From NCBI RefSeq assembly GCF_023101765.2, contig NC_064212.1:6944001-7008000 (forward strand): a DNA stretch of 64,000 nucleotides, given 5' to 3'. Position 1 is the stretch's first letter; each line of letters starts with the position of its first letter. This DNA comes from Spodoptera frugiperda. Its lineage: Eukaryota; Arthropoda; Insecta; Lepidoptera; Noctuidae. Below, in pieces: positions 1 through 11,927 of the stretch. The notes under the pieces were generated by a model, which saw only the letters and a program-made list of their open reading frames with translations, had not been told where the DNA came from and did not search any database. A program made the translations under genes and the position numbers.

Positions 1-10
1 TAGCTAGCTT

Positions 11-50
11 TAGCTTGGTGTGCCTTATATACACAAGGCACACCAAGCTA
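11..50. repeat. Perfect 16 bp inverted repeat (hairpin), 8 nt loop
   Basis: The arms at 11-26 and 35-50 are exact reverse complements (TAGCTTGGTGTGCCTT and its complement) around the loop ATATACAC. An arm this long with so short a loop is not expected by chance in 64 kb. No matching direct repeat flanks it, and it resembles no microRNA I recognise. It sits at the window edge, so it could be the end of a larger palindromic element. Confidence 0.85.
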
Positions 51-3000
51 CCCTATGCTTCACCGTATACTCCAGTTGGTCCTCGCAATGATGACGACCA
101 AGCGTTTCCTCCCGCCGAATCTGAAAAAGAACATACCGAAAAGTTCGTGTCCGTTAAGCACAGATTCAGTGTCAGACTGTGGCTGAGGACGCCGTGCCGC
201 CTCTCAAGCCACTCCTTAAAGAGGGGACTTATCGTTGCAATAAAAGCGATCCCATGTTTGGGGCCATATGTTGAACTTAATTTTTCTAAAGTTGAACTTC
301 TCAAGAAAATGTAAATAGTAAATTAATTTAGAAGAATAAAAGATAATCTCTCAACCGTTCAAATTGGTACGAGAGTTGCCACTTGATCCAGGATGTCTCG
401 ATCCCAAGTAGTACCCACATTGCCACTGAGAGGCCGGTAGATCTCCACACTACCGCACACTACGCACGGTCATGTTGGACAGATCACGTTGCTATGTCAA
501 TAAATCATCGGAAGTTGTCGGCAGGTGTGTTTGATGTATAATATCCTATTGCTTCACTCCACCAAAATAGTGTGTTTCATCCGTTATCGGTACAATGGCC
601 ACACTGAGGTCTTCCAAACCCAACGTGCGGTCGGCACATGTACCTATGCAAATAAAATCAAGTTGTAGGTACCGAAGTCACCGATACTCGGCCTACTCCG
701 GATGTAAGGACTTCATATACGAATCGTATTTACGTAAGAAGCGAGGGCACATACATACAACACGTGCTCGGCGTCGGCACATAGGTGTTCAGGTGAAGGG
801 GGAGCGTACAGCTGTTTCCACAAGAGTAACATTAAACCACGCCCGCCGTGTGCAACGCCACCAGAATTAACAGTCAGATTTATCGTCGTCGCTCGTATAG
901 AAAAATATTAGAAAAATGGATACATGTATTCATCTGTATAAATATTCAAAGAAAACAATTCTGATTTAGTTTAAAAACGATTACAAATTGTATGTTTGTT
1001 AACGTTTTGGTTTCAGGACGTTATTATGAGCGTCAATCATTCGTGTGTTTGCTACACCTACGGAATTCAGAAGTTACTGTATTTCGCGGCTACACATATT
1101 ACATAATTATATTGCAAAGTACTTTTTATTTTACAAATTTTACATAACTTTCTTTCTACAAAAATACTTTAGATTATTTTTATAAATAGCCTTATCGAAA
1201 ATTCTTAGTAGGCGTTATTTTAATATTCAGAATATTAACTAAGTATTAAATATACGCACCATGAAAATACAAAATAAGTCAAATTAATATTAAACCTTTA
1301 ACGATTAAATATTGAACGGTTATATATAGAAAAAAATGTAGACGTTAAACAATCTGTGTCGCATTGTATGCGGCATTGGGGTGCGTTCGAGCGAAGGTGA
1401 ATTTCTTCGAAAGTGAGACCATTTGCAGCGTTGCTTGCAACAACCTGCAATGCAAAGAGTCTATTGTCAGGGAAGGATCAGACACGCAGCTGCCGACTCG
1501 CACACTTCCAACGACCGCTTTTGATATTGCAAGATGAATTATGATTGAAAAAATGATAAGATTAATTACAGTATTTAATAATTTTACACTTATATGTATT
1601 TGTTATTGTATCTTATTTAAATTAATATCACTTCCTAAACAATTCTACACATACATAATACTAGGTGTGCTTTTACAGACTATAACAAAAAGTTACTGAC
1701 AGGATTAAGTATTTTAATTAATCGTACATTTCTTACTAATTTAAATATTATGGTACTCTCTATATAAAATTTTACTTATTTTCGTGAAGTTCAGTATAAG
1801 GCTGACGTCTTGTAAAAGATGAATGAAGGCCGTAGCGATTTTATTTTACGACATTTTTTGCGCTCAAGAATTTATATGAAACGACTTTTATTTATTTTGT
1901 GACATAAAGAAGCGCTTGCATTGTGTCACCGTACTACCTGTGCGTCAGCACATGCCAGTTTTTGTGCGAATACTAGTTGAAGAATGCTTTGTGTGCTATG
2001 TGCCGCTATGACATACCTACTGCGCATCAAAACCATTTTGTGGAAATATAAATTACATCAGGCAGATTTTTGTTGAAATCGTGTTTTTCTGGTAGTTGCG
2101 CAAACGTCGCTAGATCCATTGCGCAGATAAGCGCGCTCGTAGCTCAGGCCCTGAACTCAGCTAACCTAATTGACAAGCGGTGCCCGAGCACGCGCACACA
2201 TCATCGATCAACTTGACCACCTCACAATCGAGTTACGAAATTCACATTCGTCTAGATATTGATCCTGTACAATTACCGTAACAGCTGGAGCTGGACTAGT
2301 TCCATTACGAGGAAGTTTAAACGTATTTAGGTAATGTTTTGTTGTGAACTGATATCGACAATTATAGGTAGGTATTGATTGGGTGTATGTATATCTTATG
2401 TAGACAGTAATTCTAAGATCAAATGTGCATGCTACACGAGTGTATTTATGTAACAATTTCACAATGTCGTGAAATGAAGTATAATAGTATAATGCAATTT
2501 TTGCTTTTATGTTATGATATGTATTTCAAACGTGTAAGTAAAACGAGACCAACAACAGTAATAAACAAGCATTGAAATTTATTATTAGAGTTTATGGTAC
2601 CAACTTATTGCAAACACCTACTTGTACATATAGCCGGGTACCATTTCTTGGTAGCGACGACATAGACCTAATAATAGCAGAATTTATTATTTATTGCGAT
2701 AGTTATAGGACTAGTTATAAAACTGGCCTCTATTTCCGCAATTTTGCATGGATTACAAACAATGGAACAAGTGGCTAGGGTGGAGCCAGTCCTAACGTTA
2801 GCTCGTTTTAAATCTGCTACAGCGCTACGAGATGGCGCGTGCGCATACCTACTAGCCGCAGAGAAGCGCTCCCGACTTGCTACGATTGTATTTTTTTTTC
2901 ATAATTCACGTCAATGGCTCAGCTGGCACTTTGGCGGAGTTATACAACAGGCAAATTTATCTAGCCTGTTGTAAAACTGATTCTCTGAATTGCCTAGACC

Positions 3001-5450
3001 GCATACTATTAGCATGAAATGATACATTATGATTCATTAATGTAGACAGATGTGGTCTAGAAAAAATCTATCTTCAAATACATCAATTATTTAAACATGG
3101 ACTGTAAACACCTTCTGCAGAAAAATAACGGATGTTTTCCTGCTTTTATTTGTGGACAAAGATTACACATGAACCAATATTTGGTAATGCAGATTTACAG
3201 GTGTTCTTTCAGAATAAACTTGAGAGGTTTCCGAGTCGCATTTATTGATTGTTGTGTTTGTGACTTGTATTTCGAAGAACCATCAGTATAATTACAATAA
3301 ATATCAATATCCACGGTGCTTAATAACCGGCGCAGTTGAATGCCTCTCAAGTCAAAACTGGAGAGTAATGTCAATATATCTTATTAGCACAAAGCACTGG
3401 ATGACATGTCGCTCGTCGCGCCCGACGGAGGAACAATCGGCAAGCGGCGCCCGCGCACCGATCTGATCTGCACTCCTGCGTAGCTGTGCAAGTCAACGGC
3501 GAAATGTCGAGAACTAGGAATTAATAATTTTAAAATGTAGATGGTCTTTAAATTTTCATACTACTACATATTTTAACCTTACTATGACAAATATTCTGTG
3601 GGTATTCTACGAATTTGTAATAGTTCATTATTTTGATTTTATTCAGTCATATGTAGGATTACTAACAATTGAGGGCAAATAATGTGTTCTGCCTTTGATG
3701 ACTTACAGATTTATGTTTACGTCATGTTTTCCGCGACTGGGCAATGGACTGACTATGATACATAAGTAACTTGTAACGCGTAGCCTGTTACTTGTGGCAC
3801 CCTCTTAGTGCTATGGTATTGCTTACAATCGTTTCCTGCACGCAATGCGCAATATTATACTTTATACGTACATCATTATTTCTTGTTACTGACAGCGCAG
3901 ATAACTGAGTGAAGATGTTAACTGACGCGTCCTCCTTATTATATTGTTACAAACTGCACTTCATTTCAGTTGTACCGTTTTACGTGATTTAAAGTTGACA
4001 ATCAATTTTTTATGTAAGTACTTACGTTAATCGAGAAATAACTGATAAGTAAGGGACAAAATGAGGAAATCATATTTTCTAATATGACGAATAAGTATAA
4101 CGCAGAGTTTATGGACGTTATAGATAGAAGTTTGAAATCAAACAATTTAAAATCTGATGATAGGTTATTCGTTATTCATTGATTTACTGGATAGTGAGTA
4201 AAATTCTCTAAGGAAAGGAGGATCCTGGAACCAGGTGAGGTGATCGTGTCTAGCGTCCTTTCTGTTCAACAGTCGTTCGTTGGGATTTCCTATCTACATA
4301 TGTTTATTCACATGTAAACTTCATATGTGCGATGTAGGATTTATGACGTCATTCGTTGATTTATTCGTCGATCGTCTATGTGCGACTTCTGTCAGCTGTC
4401 AGTTGTCATGTCATGTCGCCACACTGGTGGTTAGTTTACTTTACTTTAGCTAGTCGTCAGTCTAGTTTAGTTATGGTTGAGTACTGATTAAAATCTGAGT
4501 TTTGAACGGAAATCCACAATTAGATGCAATACTCGAAGATACTTAATGCACCTACGTGCGCGAAAAGGAAATACTTATGCAATAATGCATTAGAATTTGT
4601 AATGTCTTGATAATTTCGAACGTACAATGCAGGTTTAGTACTTAAACAAGAATCGCAAGCGATCGCTGTGAGTACGTAACAGGTAAGTACAGTAGTAAGA
4701 ACATGACTAATGAACTGATTACGCTTCAGGCGTCTCGCCGGAAAACGTTGGGCGTCAGTAAGTATTCATTGATCGAGGCTATCAGATTCATTCATAGCGC
4801 ATTTGTCTGTTCGGCGTTCATTTCGTGATGTTAATTGCATGACGCTAGTGACATTACTGGTTGATATTGGATCAGCTATCGACAGATACCGGCTGTAAAC
4901 ACGTCGTCTGTATCGCAACAATCTATTTATAATCACTGGCCGGCGAGACCACTGTGTGTTAAATGTCTGATATTTACGATTACGAGCCGAGACGCCGGCC
5001 CTAGTGCAGTTGGTCTACTTGAAAATTAAGCATATCGATACTTTTAATATTTTATATAATATTAATTTTCACGATATCATGTTATGCTACTATAGTGCGA
5101 GGACTATCTTTAAGAAGTATATTGTAATGTTTGATCCTTTAATTAAATGTTTCTTTGAGCTATTCTCATTAAAAGTTTAATGTAACGACACAAATAAATA
5201 CCTGTATCAACGATGAGAAAGAATATATCTCTGATAATAAAATACATTTTCTTCAGTAGTAGATACTAAAATGTTGCGGTCCGCTCGTTGAAGTCTTTTT
5301 AATGGTGATAATTTGATCGATCATAATATTGCTTAGAACATTGGTAACAAGTGTTGCGGTATGTAATTAGCAGTTGTCCGTCATTATATGCGCGGTAGAA
5401 GCTATCGACATGATTGTTAGGTGAGGCACTAATCTGGGAACGATTAGCGT
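51..5450. other. Gene-poor AT-rich DNA
   Basis: I see no recognisable gene here. Open frames of 60-99 codons (15-314 and 595-870 on plus, 2208-2462 on minus) lack family motifs and do not sit between convincing splice sites. A 10 bp inverted repeat lies at 2943-2952 and 2964-2973. A strong donor-like CAG|GTAAGT occurs near 4680, but one such match is expected by chance in this much sequence. The stretch at 2760-2890 is locally richer in GC. Confidence 0.6.
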
Positions 5451-5520
5451 AGCCGCGGCCGCGGTACGGCGAGCCGGCGCGCGCGCACGTGCGCAGCCAG
5501 CCGGTGAGTAAGCTCGCGCT
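5451..5520. promoter_or_regulatory. GC-rich island, possible promoter, enhancer or non-coding first exon
   Basis: About 70 bases dense in CG dinucleotides, with several GCGC and CCGCGG motifs, sit in AT-rich DNA. The patch ends in a donor-like sequence, CCG|GTGAGTAAG, near 5503, which would fit the 3' end of a first exon on the plus strand. No open frame with recognisable content accompanies it. The regulatory or exonic role is inference. Confidence 0.25.
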
Positions 5521-5630
5521 CCCACTTTACACAGATAAGTTTGTTTATCAAAGCAAACTTTTATAGTATCAAACGCTTTAATACCACCTCCTATGATACA
5601 AATTCGGTTGACCCGTTTGCGATATATGCA

Positions 5631-5683
5631 AACATTAAATTGTCGCTGCACTGGCTAAGGGCCAGTGCAGCGACAATTTAATG
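5631..5683. repeat. Perfect 24 bp inverted repeat flanked by 8 bp direct repeats
   Basis: The arms 5632-5655 and 5661-5684 are exact reverse complements around the 5 nt spacer TAAGG. The 8-mer TATATGCA occurs directly on each side (5623-5630 and 5684-5691), as a target-site duplication would. The structure could be a tiny inverted-repeat insertion, a fold-back element, or a scar of hairpin-mediated repair. The loop is shorter than in typical animal pre-miRNAs. Confidence 0.85.
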
Positions 5684-5691
5684 TATATGCA

Positions 5692-8424
5692 CAACTATCT
5701 CTAGACTGTCACGCAAACAAAATCCGAGTAAACAACTGTTCTGAAATGTGTCTTGAGTATTGTAATTGTAATAATTGTAAGCAGTGTAGGATAATTGACC
5801 ACCTGTTTTTGTTTAATTTTGCTAACACAATTACACAACATTCTTGCAAAGCAGTGCATATAATATATATTTTAATAAGTACACATAACACATGGAACAT
5901 TTAAGTATCGTGGACTGTGTGTACTTATATCTTATTTTATGTTAGTATGAGAAATTAAGAGAAAACTTTACTCTATATGCGTAATGTACCTCCAGATTGC
6001 AATCGGGGTTTAATACTTTTATTAGTCTATCGAAGTTGTAAACATCATTATACCTATATGGGTATACGTAGGTTATATTGGCGGAAATGAATAACCCTCA
6101 CAATAATATATAAGTAGAAAAATGTGTACAAAATATAATGTAAGTTTTAATAACTAATATTTTATAGCATATAATAATAAGTATGAGGTACATAGGTACT
6201 AGGTACCTATATGACAAATGTTCGAGAACGACCGACCCGCTCGAGGCCTGACTGTTACAGTTACATTTTATAAGGCACACAATGAATCAAAGGTTAGCAG
6301 AAAAAACTGCGATAGATAGACACAAAGCGCCACAGATGCGCAGCGCAGTGATACTGTCACCTGCGCGTACGCACGTGCGCCATGCCGCAACAAACACGCT
6401 GTGACGTCAGTCCTGGGTCTAACAGACAAACAGTGTTTATATGTATATGTGCTATATACGGCTACGTAAGGTTTGTTTCACTCACTAGTTGGGAGTGCAA
6501 GTTTGTACATAATATTGCGTTCCGATTTTAAGGTTTTGTATACTTTATGATACAGCTGAAAGTCCATTACATATTGAAAACTATAATGAAATTTAAAAAA
6601 ATGGCATGGTAGGTTTATAAGAGGATGTAGTGATAATACCCAATAGATGGGTACATCATATCATACTAGTAAAGTATTGTATCTATAGGAAAGCTTTGCT
6701 GTAACAGTACCGTATAGTTTTAAAAGATAGAGATGACGCACGATTCAGTTTTTTCTTATGAAATAAATTAATTTAAAAAAATCTAATTAGTGCTATTATT
6801 AAACATGTTTTTAAAGATTAATTCGGTAGAATCACCTTATTATATGTCTATAAGTTGAAACACTTACACATTCGCAGGTTTAAGTTAATTAAAGGAAAGT
6901 GGTCGTTTCATGCGAAGTCCAAGTAGGTGTTATTGTAATTAACTTAGATTAACACATCAAGTATCTCAGTTGGAGTAAGATGATTGATCTCGTCTGCAAA
7001 TTAAAACGAGAAAGTTTTTTACACTATCGTATAGGTAAATAGTTACCGAATGTAACAAAAAGTGATAAATAACGTGTAGTTCGCCTGTCGTTGTTACCTG
7101 CGCAGGCGCATTAGTGCCGCTCATCACATCACTGTTACGACCACCCCTTCACTCCATGCGTGGTAGTCTCGATTAATTTTCATTAACCAATATCCATTTA
7201 CGTTCCCTAATGAATTTAAGATGATTCTACGCTATTTTGTTACTTCCAAGTAGATTAATAAACATTTAATTATTTTTTGGGTAGTAGTTTTTTTATTGAA
7301 TGGCGTTGCATATAATAAATATTAAATTGAGTCGTATTGTTGGATGAATTGTAAGTAGCACCATTGTTACTGTATTGTGCCTTTTGTGACTTGCTCCTAT
7401 TTCCTCAACGGTTAAAAGTTAAAACATGTCCTTTTGTTGCTGCTGGCTCGGATTAAAGAGTTCTATCCAAATCGTTTTAATATTGTAGGTTCACATTCCG
7501 AGACGTGTTTAATGTAAGCGCTACCCGTTATTAGAGTTTTGATCCCCTCATTAACGAACAATCTGAAATTTGAATAATAACATAGCAAATGGAAATATTC
7601 TCATGGGTGTACCAGATTCGGAATTGCTTCATTTCAAGTTCACAGGGGAGAGCGATTAGGCTTCGACAAAACACTCACTCAATACGAACAAAAGGAAATT
7701 GCACCCATTATTATATTACATAGAACTGCTATGATTTTGTGCCCACAATCGTTTAAGTAAAGGGGTTGAAATAAATGGCTTCTCATATAATTTGTGCAAA
7801 CCGAAAGAATTTTTAATTATTTGTAATTGTTTACTAATTTAAGTTTAAATAAAATATCTCTAAATATGGTATAATGCACTATTTGTAAAGAATACATATG
7901 ACGATTTTAAAACAATAGTATACAGAAAGTTGGAAATACACGAAGATAAAGTGAATTCTAATGAGTTCAAGATAACTATAGTAAAGGAGAGATACTTGGC
8001 CTTAATATTTAAATAGTTTTATCAAGTTTAATGAAATCCCTGGCGCAGTACGAATAGCAATTACCTGCCTCTTTGTCAAGCGAGATAAAGGGCTTGGCAG
8101 CGCGACACTAAATAAAAGATAGAAAGTGGCTTTATTTCACTACAAGAATAGATTCAAGGAGCTAATTTACCACTCGTTTATATCGTGCAAACTAGTTAGA
8201 ATACAGTCTTGTACTTATTGTGCTCCTTGTGCTTCTTTTCGAGATCTAGGAAACAATATTGTTGGTAGTTTAGCTTACTTTGTAAAGCGTCTAGTTTCTT
8301 AATGGATATAATGTTTAATGCTGTTTTTAATACGCTTTTAGAATGACATGTAACCCGTAACGAACGATGTAATAAAATCTAAGAATCCATAAAACACACG
8401 TTTCTCATTATTATATCATGAAAA
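5692..8424. other. AT-rich DNA, no gene seen
   Basis: No recognisable coding or RNA gene. GC-rich spots near 6325-6410 (including a TGACGTCA CRE-type palindrome at about 6402) and 7095-7145 could be regulatory. The only open frames are about 60-80 codons long and match no family I know. Confidence 0.55.
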
Positions 8425-8490
8425 GTCCCCGATTCCCTAACAATCCTTAAATTCCTAAACCCAAAAAGGCCGGCAACGCACATTTGATTG
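8425..8490 (+). mobile_element. SINE fragment, 3' part (GGCCGGCAACGCA type)
   Basis: The C-rich stretch CCCCGATTCCC followed by AAAGGCCGGCAACGCAC matches the 3' half of a very common lepidopteran SINE, recognised from memory of the family. It is cut off at about 8490, where a second, tRNA-like SINE begins, giving a composite. The same family is present at 22463-22644, 28437-28687 and 43543-43615. Confidence 0.6.
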
Positions 8491-8493
8491 CAC

Positions 8494-8652
8494 GGTTGGT
8501 GCGGTGGCTGGGCAACCGGCTGCCGCGCAGCGTGTCGCGGGATCGATTCCCGTACGGAACCACTCTTTGTGTGATCCACTAATTGTTGTTTTGGGTCTGC
8601 GTGTCATGTGTATGTGAACTTGTATGTTTGTATACGTACCCACGACACAGGA
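8494..8652 (+). mobile_element. tRNA-derived SINE (GGTTGGTGCGGTGGCTGGGC head)
   Basis: The head has a tRNA-like organisation: a box A-like segment around 8503-8519 and a box B match, GATCGATTCC, at 8541-8550. The unrelated body contains CTTTGTGTGATCCAC and GTGTCATGTGTATGTGAAC and ends at CACGACACAG before an A-rich tail near 8655-8665. This layout fits RNA polymerase III-transcribed SINEs copied by a LINE reverse transcriptase. The head and body match a noctuid SINE that I recognise. No clear target-site duplication is visible. Confidence 0.8.
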
Positions 8653-8665
8653 AATAATTAAAAAA

Positions 8666-11614
8666 ATTATTTCTTCGTTTGTTTAAACGCAATTGTTCTG
8701 CGAAGACGTATGTATGTACGTTGTGTAGTTTATATTAATTTAGTCGAGATTGAGTTAAGTGAATGTTGGAAGCTCGGGCGGCGGCTTCGCGGCGCTACGA
8801 TAAAGCCTGCGCCACGTTAGCGCTAAGTGAGCCCCGATAGCCGCTGACGAGTCAATCGCGCCCACGCAAACTGTCGCCGCCGCTGTCTTTAATAACGTAC
8901 CCCAGTCGGCCAGTCTGGACCCAACCTTATAACGATTTAATTTAAACAACTTCATTGTTCTTCAAAGCCTGCAACAAAATAAGGTTTGTTGTGTCTGCTC
9001 CACAATCCAACGTCTTTGCCATGTCAGTAAAATTCTTCCAGCATATTTGCGGAAAAATATGTCTTAAGAATAAGGTCAACAGTAAACAAGTATAGGTAAG
9101 TTAGCTAAAACTTACTGTTGGTACGTATAAATAAAGAAAACATAGGTATTTGATCGAAAGAAAACATTCAACTGATATGGTGCACAATGGCCGGCGTGCA
9201 TAAATCCCAGGTGACCTTATCTGTAACATCTAAAAGCAAGCGCTAAAAACTTATTCCATATTTACATGTATATTGCGACGGAGCTTAAATAATTAACTGC
9301 CTTTTAAGTTATTCTTTTAGTCTTTATTTGTGCACACAAAAGAGAAATGCAAGCGCGATTACATGTTAAATGCGCTTATGGCGGCAAAGGAGCCGCCGGG
9401 CGGGCGTAGGAGCCCTAATGCAGTGTCTATGTACGCGGATAGCTGGCGGCTATCTTCGTCGCCGCCTGCGCCCGCGCCGCCACACCGCGCACCGCTACTC
9501 ACACAGAATTACAATCGATAACCCTTACCACGATGCTTCGAAGATCTTATTTAAAAGCCTCACTAATCACCCTTGCTACCTTACGAGGGCCCGAGGAAAT
9601 ACTGCTCTGCAAATAATGTTCTTAAGACAATCATTTGATCCGTGACCAGTTTGATAGACGAACGCACCAAAGTAATTTGAAACGATGATCAATACCTGTC
9701 ATCGCCGGTTTAAATGAATAAAAAATTGCAATCATATTACATAAATATTGCGAGCGAAGCATAATACTTAGTGTCAGTCGGTACTCTATCGTTAGAACGC
9801 TAAAACAATTGAAATATAAAAGAGTGTACAACAAAACGTTTCACAACACGATGATAGGCGAAGTGTGATGGCGAAGCGAGTACCTACGTATTCATTTAAT
9901 TGAAAACCGTCTGAGGATGGCGTGTGGCAATAACGCCAGAGAGCCACAATTATCTCGTCACAGTTCTGAGATCAATCAAACCATATCACGTTATTTGGGT
10001 CATTAATTACTGTAAACAGTAATTACTTTAATTATTCTCGACAGTCTTTGTGTAAAGTCGTGAAGTCGCCGCACGTCGTCGAAGGTCGGCGTGGTATCTA
10101 TTACAAAGAGGACTCGAGAAAGGCGATCATTCGGCTGCCTTGTCAAATGCAACAGTTCCAGAGGAGATTCATACCTATTTATTATTATGTAAATGAAAAC
10201 AAAGCTCACAAGTGCCTCCTATAGCCCGGATTTAATTACTGATATGTTTTCTATCTCTCTTGCTGAAATATTGAAACAGACGTTAAACTTCTGCTAAGTG
10301 TTTTTCTGTTATAAAGCTATATTTTGGAAATAACTTAACATTTTTATAATTTAATAACCGGAATATAATATAATAACTATAAAATTATAAACAAAAAAGG
10401 CAATATTCAAACTTAGCTTCACACTCATTTTGAATTTTTTTGTTCTTCACACTTTTTGCCTTGGCGAGTAAACGTTAAATTGCTACCTTTTTGATTATAG
10501 AGGTATTACCTACGGGATGCAGTAACAAGGTGCTAATTTTGATGTTTAACTTTTGTTGTAACTTTCAACACATAATTTGATAAACTGCGTAGTTGATTAC
10601 TTATTAGTATACCTGCGTGTTACATAAACGTCAGTGATGCTTCAGAGTGCATATTTTTGTTACACGGATATTGTGTTTATTCGTATTGCGTCGTAATTGA
10701 GTCTAGTGCTAAGTCTAGGTGTATGTATAGTAAGCTAGCTTAGGCACAGTTAGATGGTCGGTGTATAGAGTATAGAGCAGCAGAGGAGCGCGCGTGCGTG
10801 TTGGTTGGCGCGCTGTCAAAAGCACCCCGTCAGGTGATCTTTGGGTCCGTGACTCAACAGTTACACTAACGAACCGGTGCACGTTGCGGCGCGTGCTTCA
10901 TTGTGCCGTATTATCTATCATTATCTCGGTTAGCCTAGATACAGACGTATTCAATAACGCATGTAGCAATATGAAATGTAAAACAATAAACTTTTAATAA
11001 AGAGAATGCTTACCGCAACTTCTTGTGTTGAACCGGATTAATAAGTTGTGTAACTTCGATCGCTGTGTCATGAAAGGTTGCTACAAGCGTAGCTGCGGGT
11101 CAATGTTAGAATGTCCGATACTTTTATCATTAATTGTTCGACAATAATTGTGCAATTTTGATACAATGCGCGACGCATTATGTTAAATGTATCACGGTTC
11201 ATTGTTCCACATATTTCGACTTTAGAGTTAAATCAGTTAGTGCTGTATGTTGAGCATGGCGTGGCACAGCAAAACGTTTAAGGCGCAGTAGCGAAACAAT
11301 ATCGTAGCAGGTGAAAATAAATCACTACCAGATTAAAGATACTCCTAGTTCGGCGAGTTAAACGGTTAAGGTTCGTGATTAATTCCATTATGTTCACTTT
11401 ATGATACTTATCAACAGTTATTATGTTTCATTAGTGTTGAAAACTATCGGTGCGGTCAAAACGATCCATCAAGGTGTTAAGTAGATTCATCGGCGTTTTG
11501 AGGGCACAATGTACCATCGAGTGTGTTAGAGCCCGCACTGTAACACCTGCCACAGATATCCCATCGTAACATATGAGGCCAACATCGTTTAATCATCGCT
11601 ATGGAATATATATA
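8666..11614. other. Non-coding DNA with two GC-rich patches
   Basis: GC-rich patches lie at about 8770-8895 and 9380-9490. Open frames of 62-91 codons over them (for example 9370-9645 plus and 8755-8955 minus) are most likely by-products of base composition. No splice-supported exon, RNA gene or recognised repeat was found. Confidence 0.5.
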
Positions 11615-11925
11615 CAGGGTGACCACTCATTGATACATGACTATCATCAGAGATATGATGATATTTTGTGTGATGTCTAATAATATGTCTAATAGCCAGC
11701 CTATAGCCTCCCTAAATATGGACCGACCAACATAAAAATAATTTTCAAATTTTTACCAGTAGTTTTGGAGAATAGCGCGTTCAAACAAACAAAAACACAT
11801 AATATTAATTATGAAGCTGAAGAGTTGGTTGGTTTGTTTACTGGTGGTATTATTAATATTAAGTATAGATATGCCCGGATACACTTATGATTGTAATTAC
11901 GACTATTTTTAAGTGAATCATCCTG
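11615..11925. mobile_element. Candidate 311 bp MITE with TA target site
   Basis: The left end CAGGGTGACCACT and the right end, read on the other strand as CAGGATGATTCACT, form an imperfect terminal inverted repeat. Each end abuts the dinucleotide TA (11613-11614 and 11926-11927), as in Tc1/mariner-type insertions. The interior carries AGTAGTTTTGGAGAATAGCG followed by TTCAAACAAAC, a string I associate with lepidopteran repeats that begin TACAGGGTG. No transposase is present, so it would be non-autonomous. Confidence 0.5.
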
Positions 11926-11927
11926 TA

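Noticed and set aside
15..314. 99-codon plus-strand open frame at the window start
   Set aside because: An opposite-strand frame is open over the same bases, and there is no recognisable domain or splice context. It also overlaps the hairpin at 11-50.
595..870. 91-codon basic open frame
   Set aside because: It is rich in Arg and Ser with no motif; GC-rich patch composition explains it.
4675..4690. CAG|GTAAGT strong donor-like site
   Set aside because: One or two such matches are expected by chance in 64 kb, and no exon is evident upstream.
5632..5684. 24 bp hairpin as a microRNA precursor
   Set aside because: Perfect pairing with a 5 nt loop, no recognised seed, and flanking direct repeats all favour an insertion or repair product.
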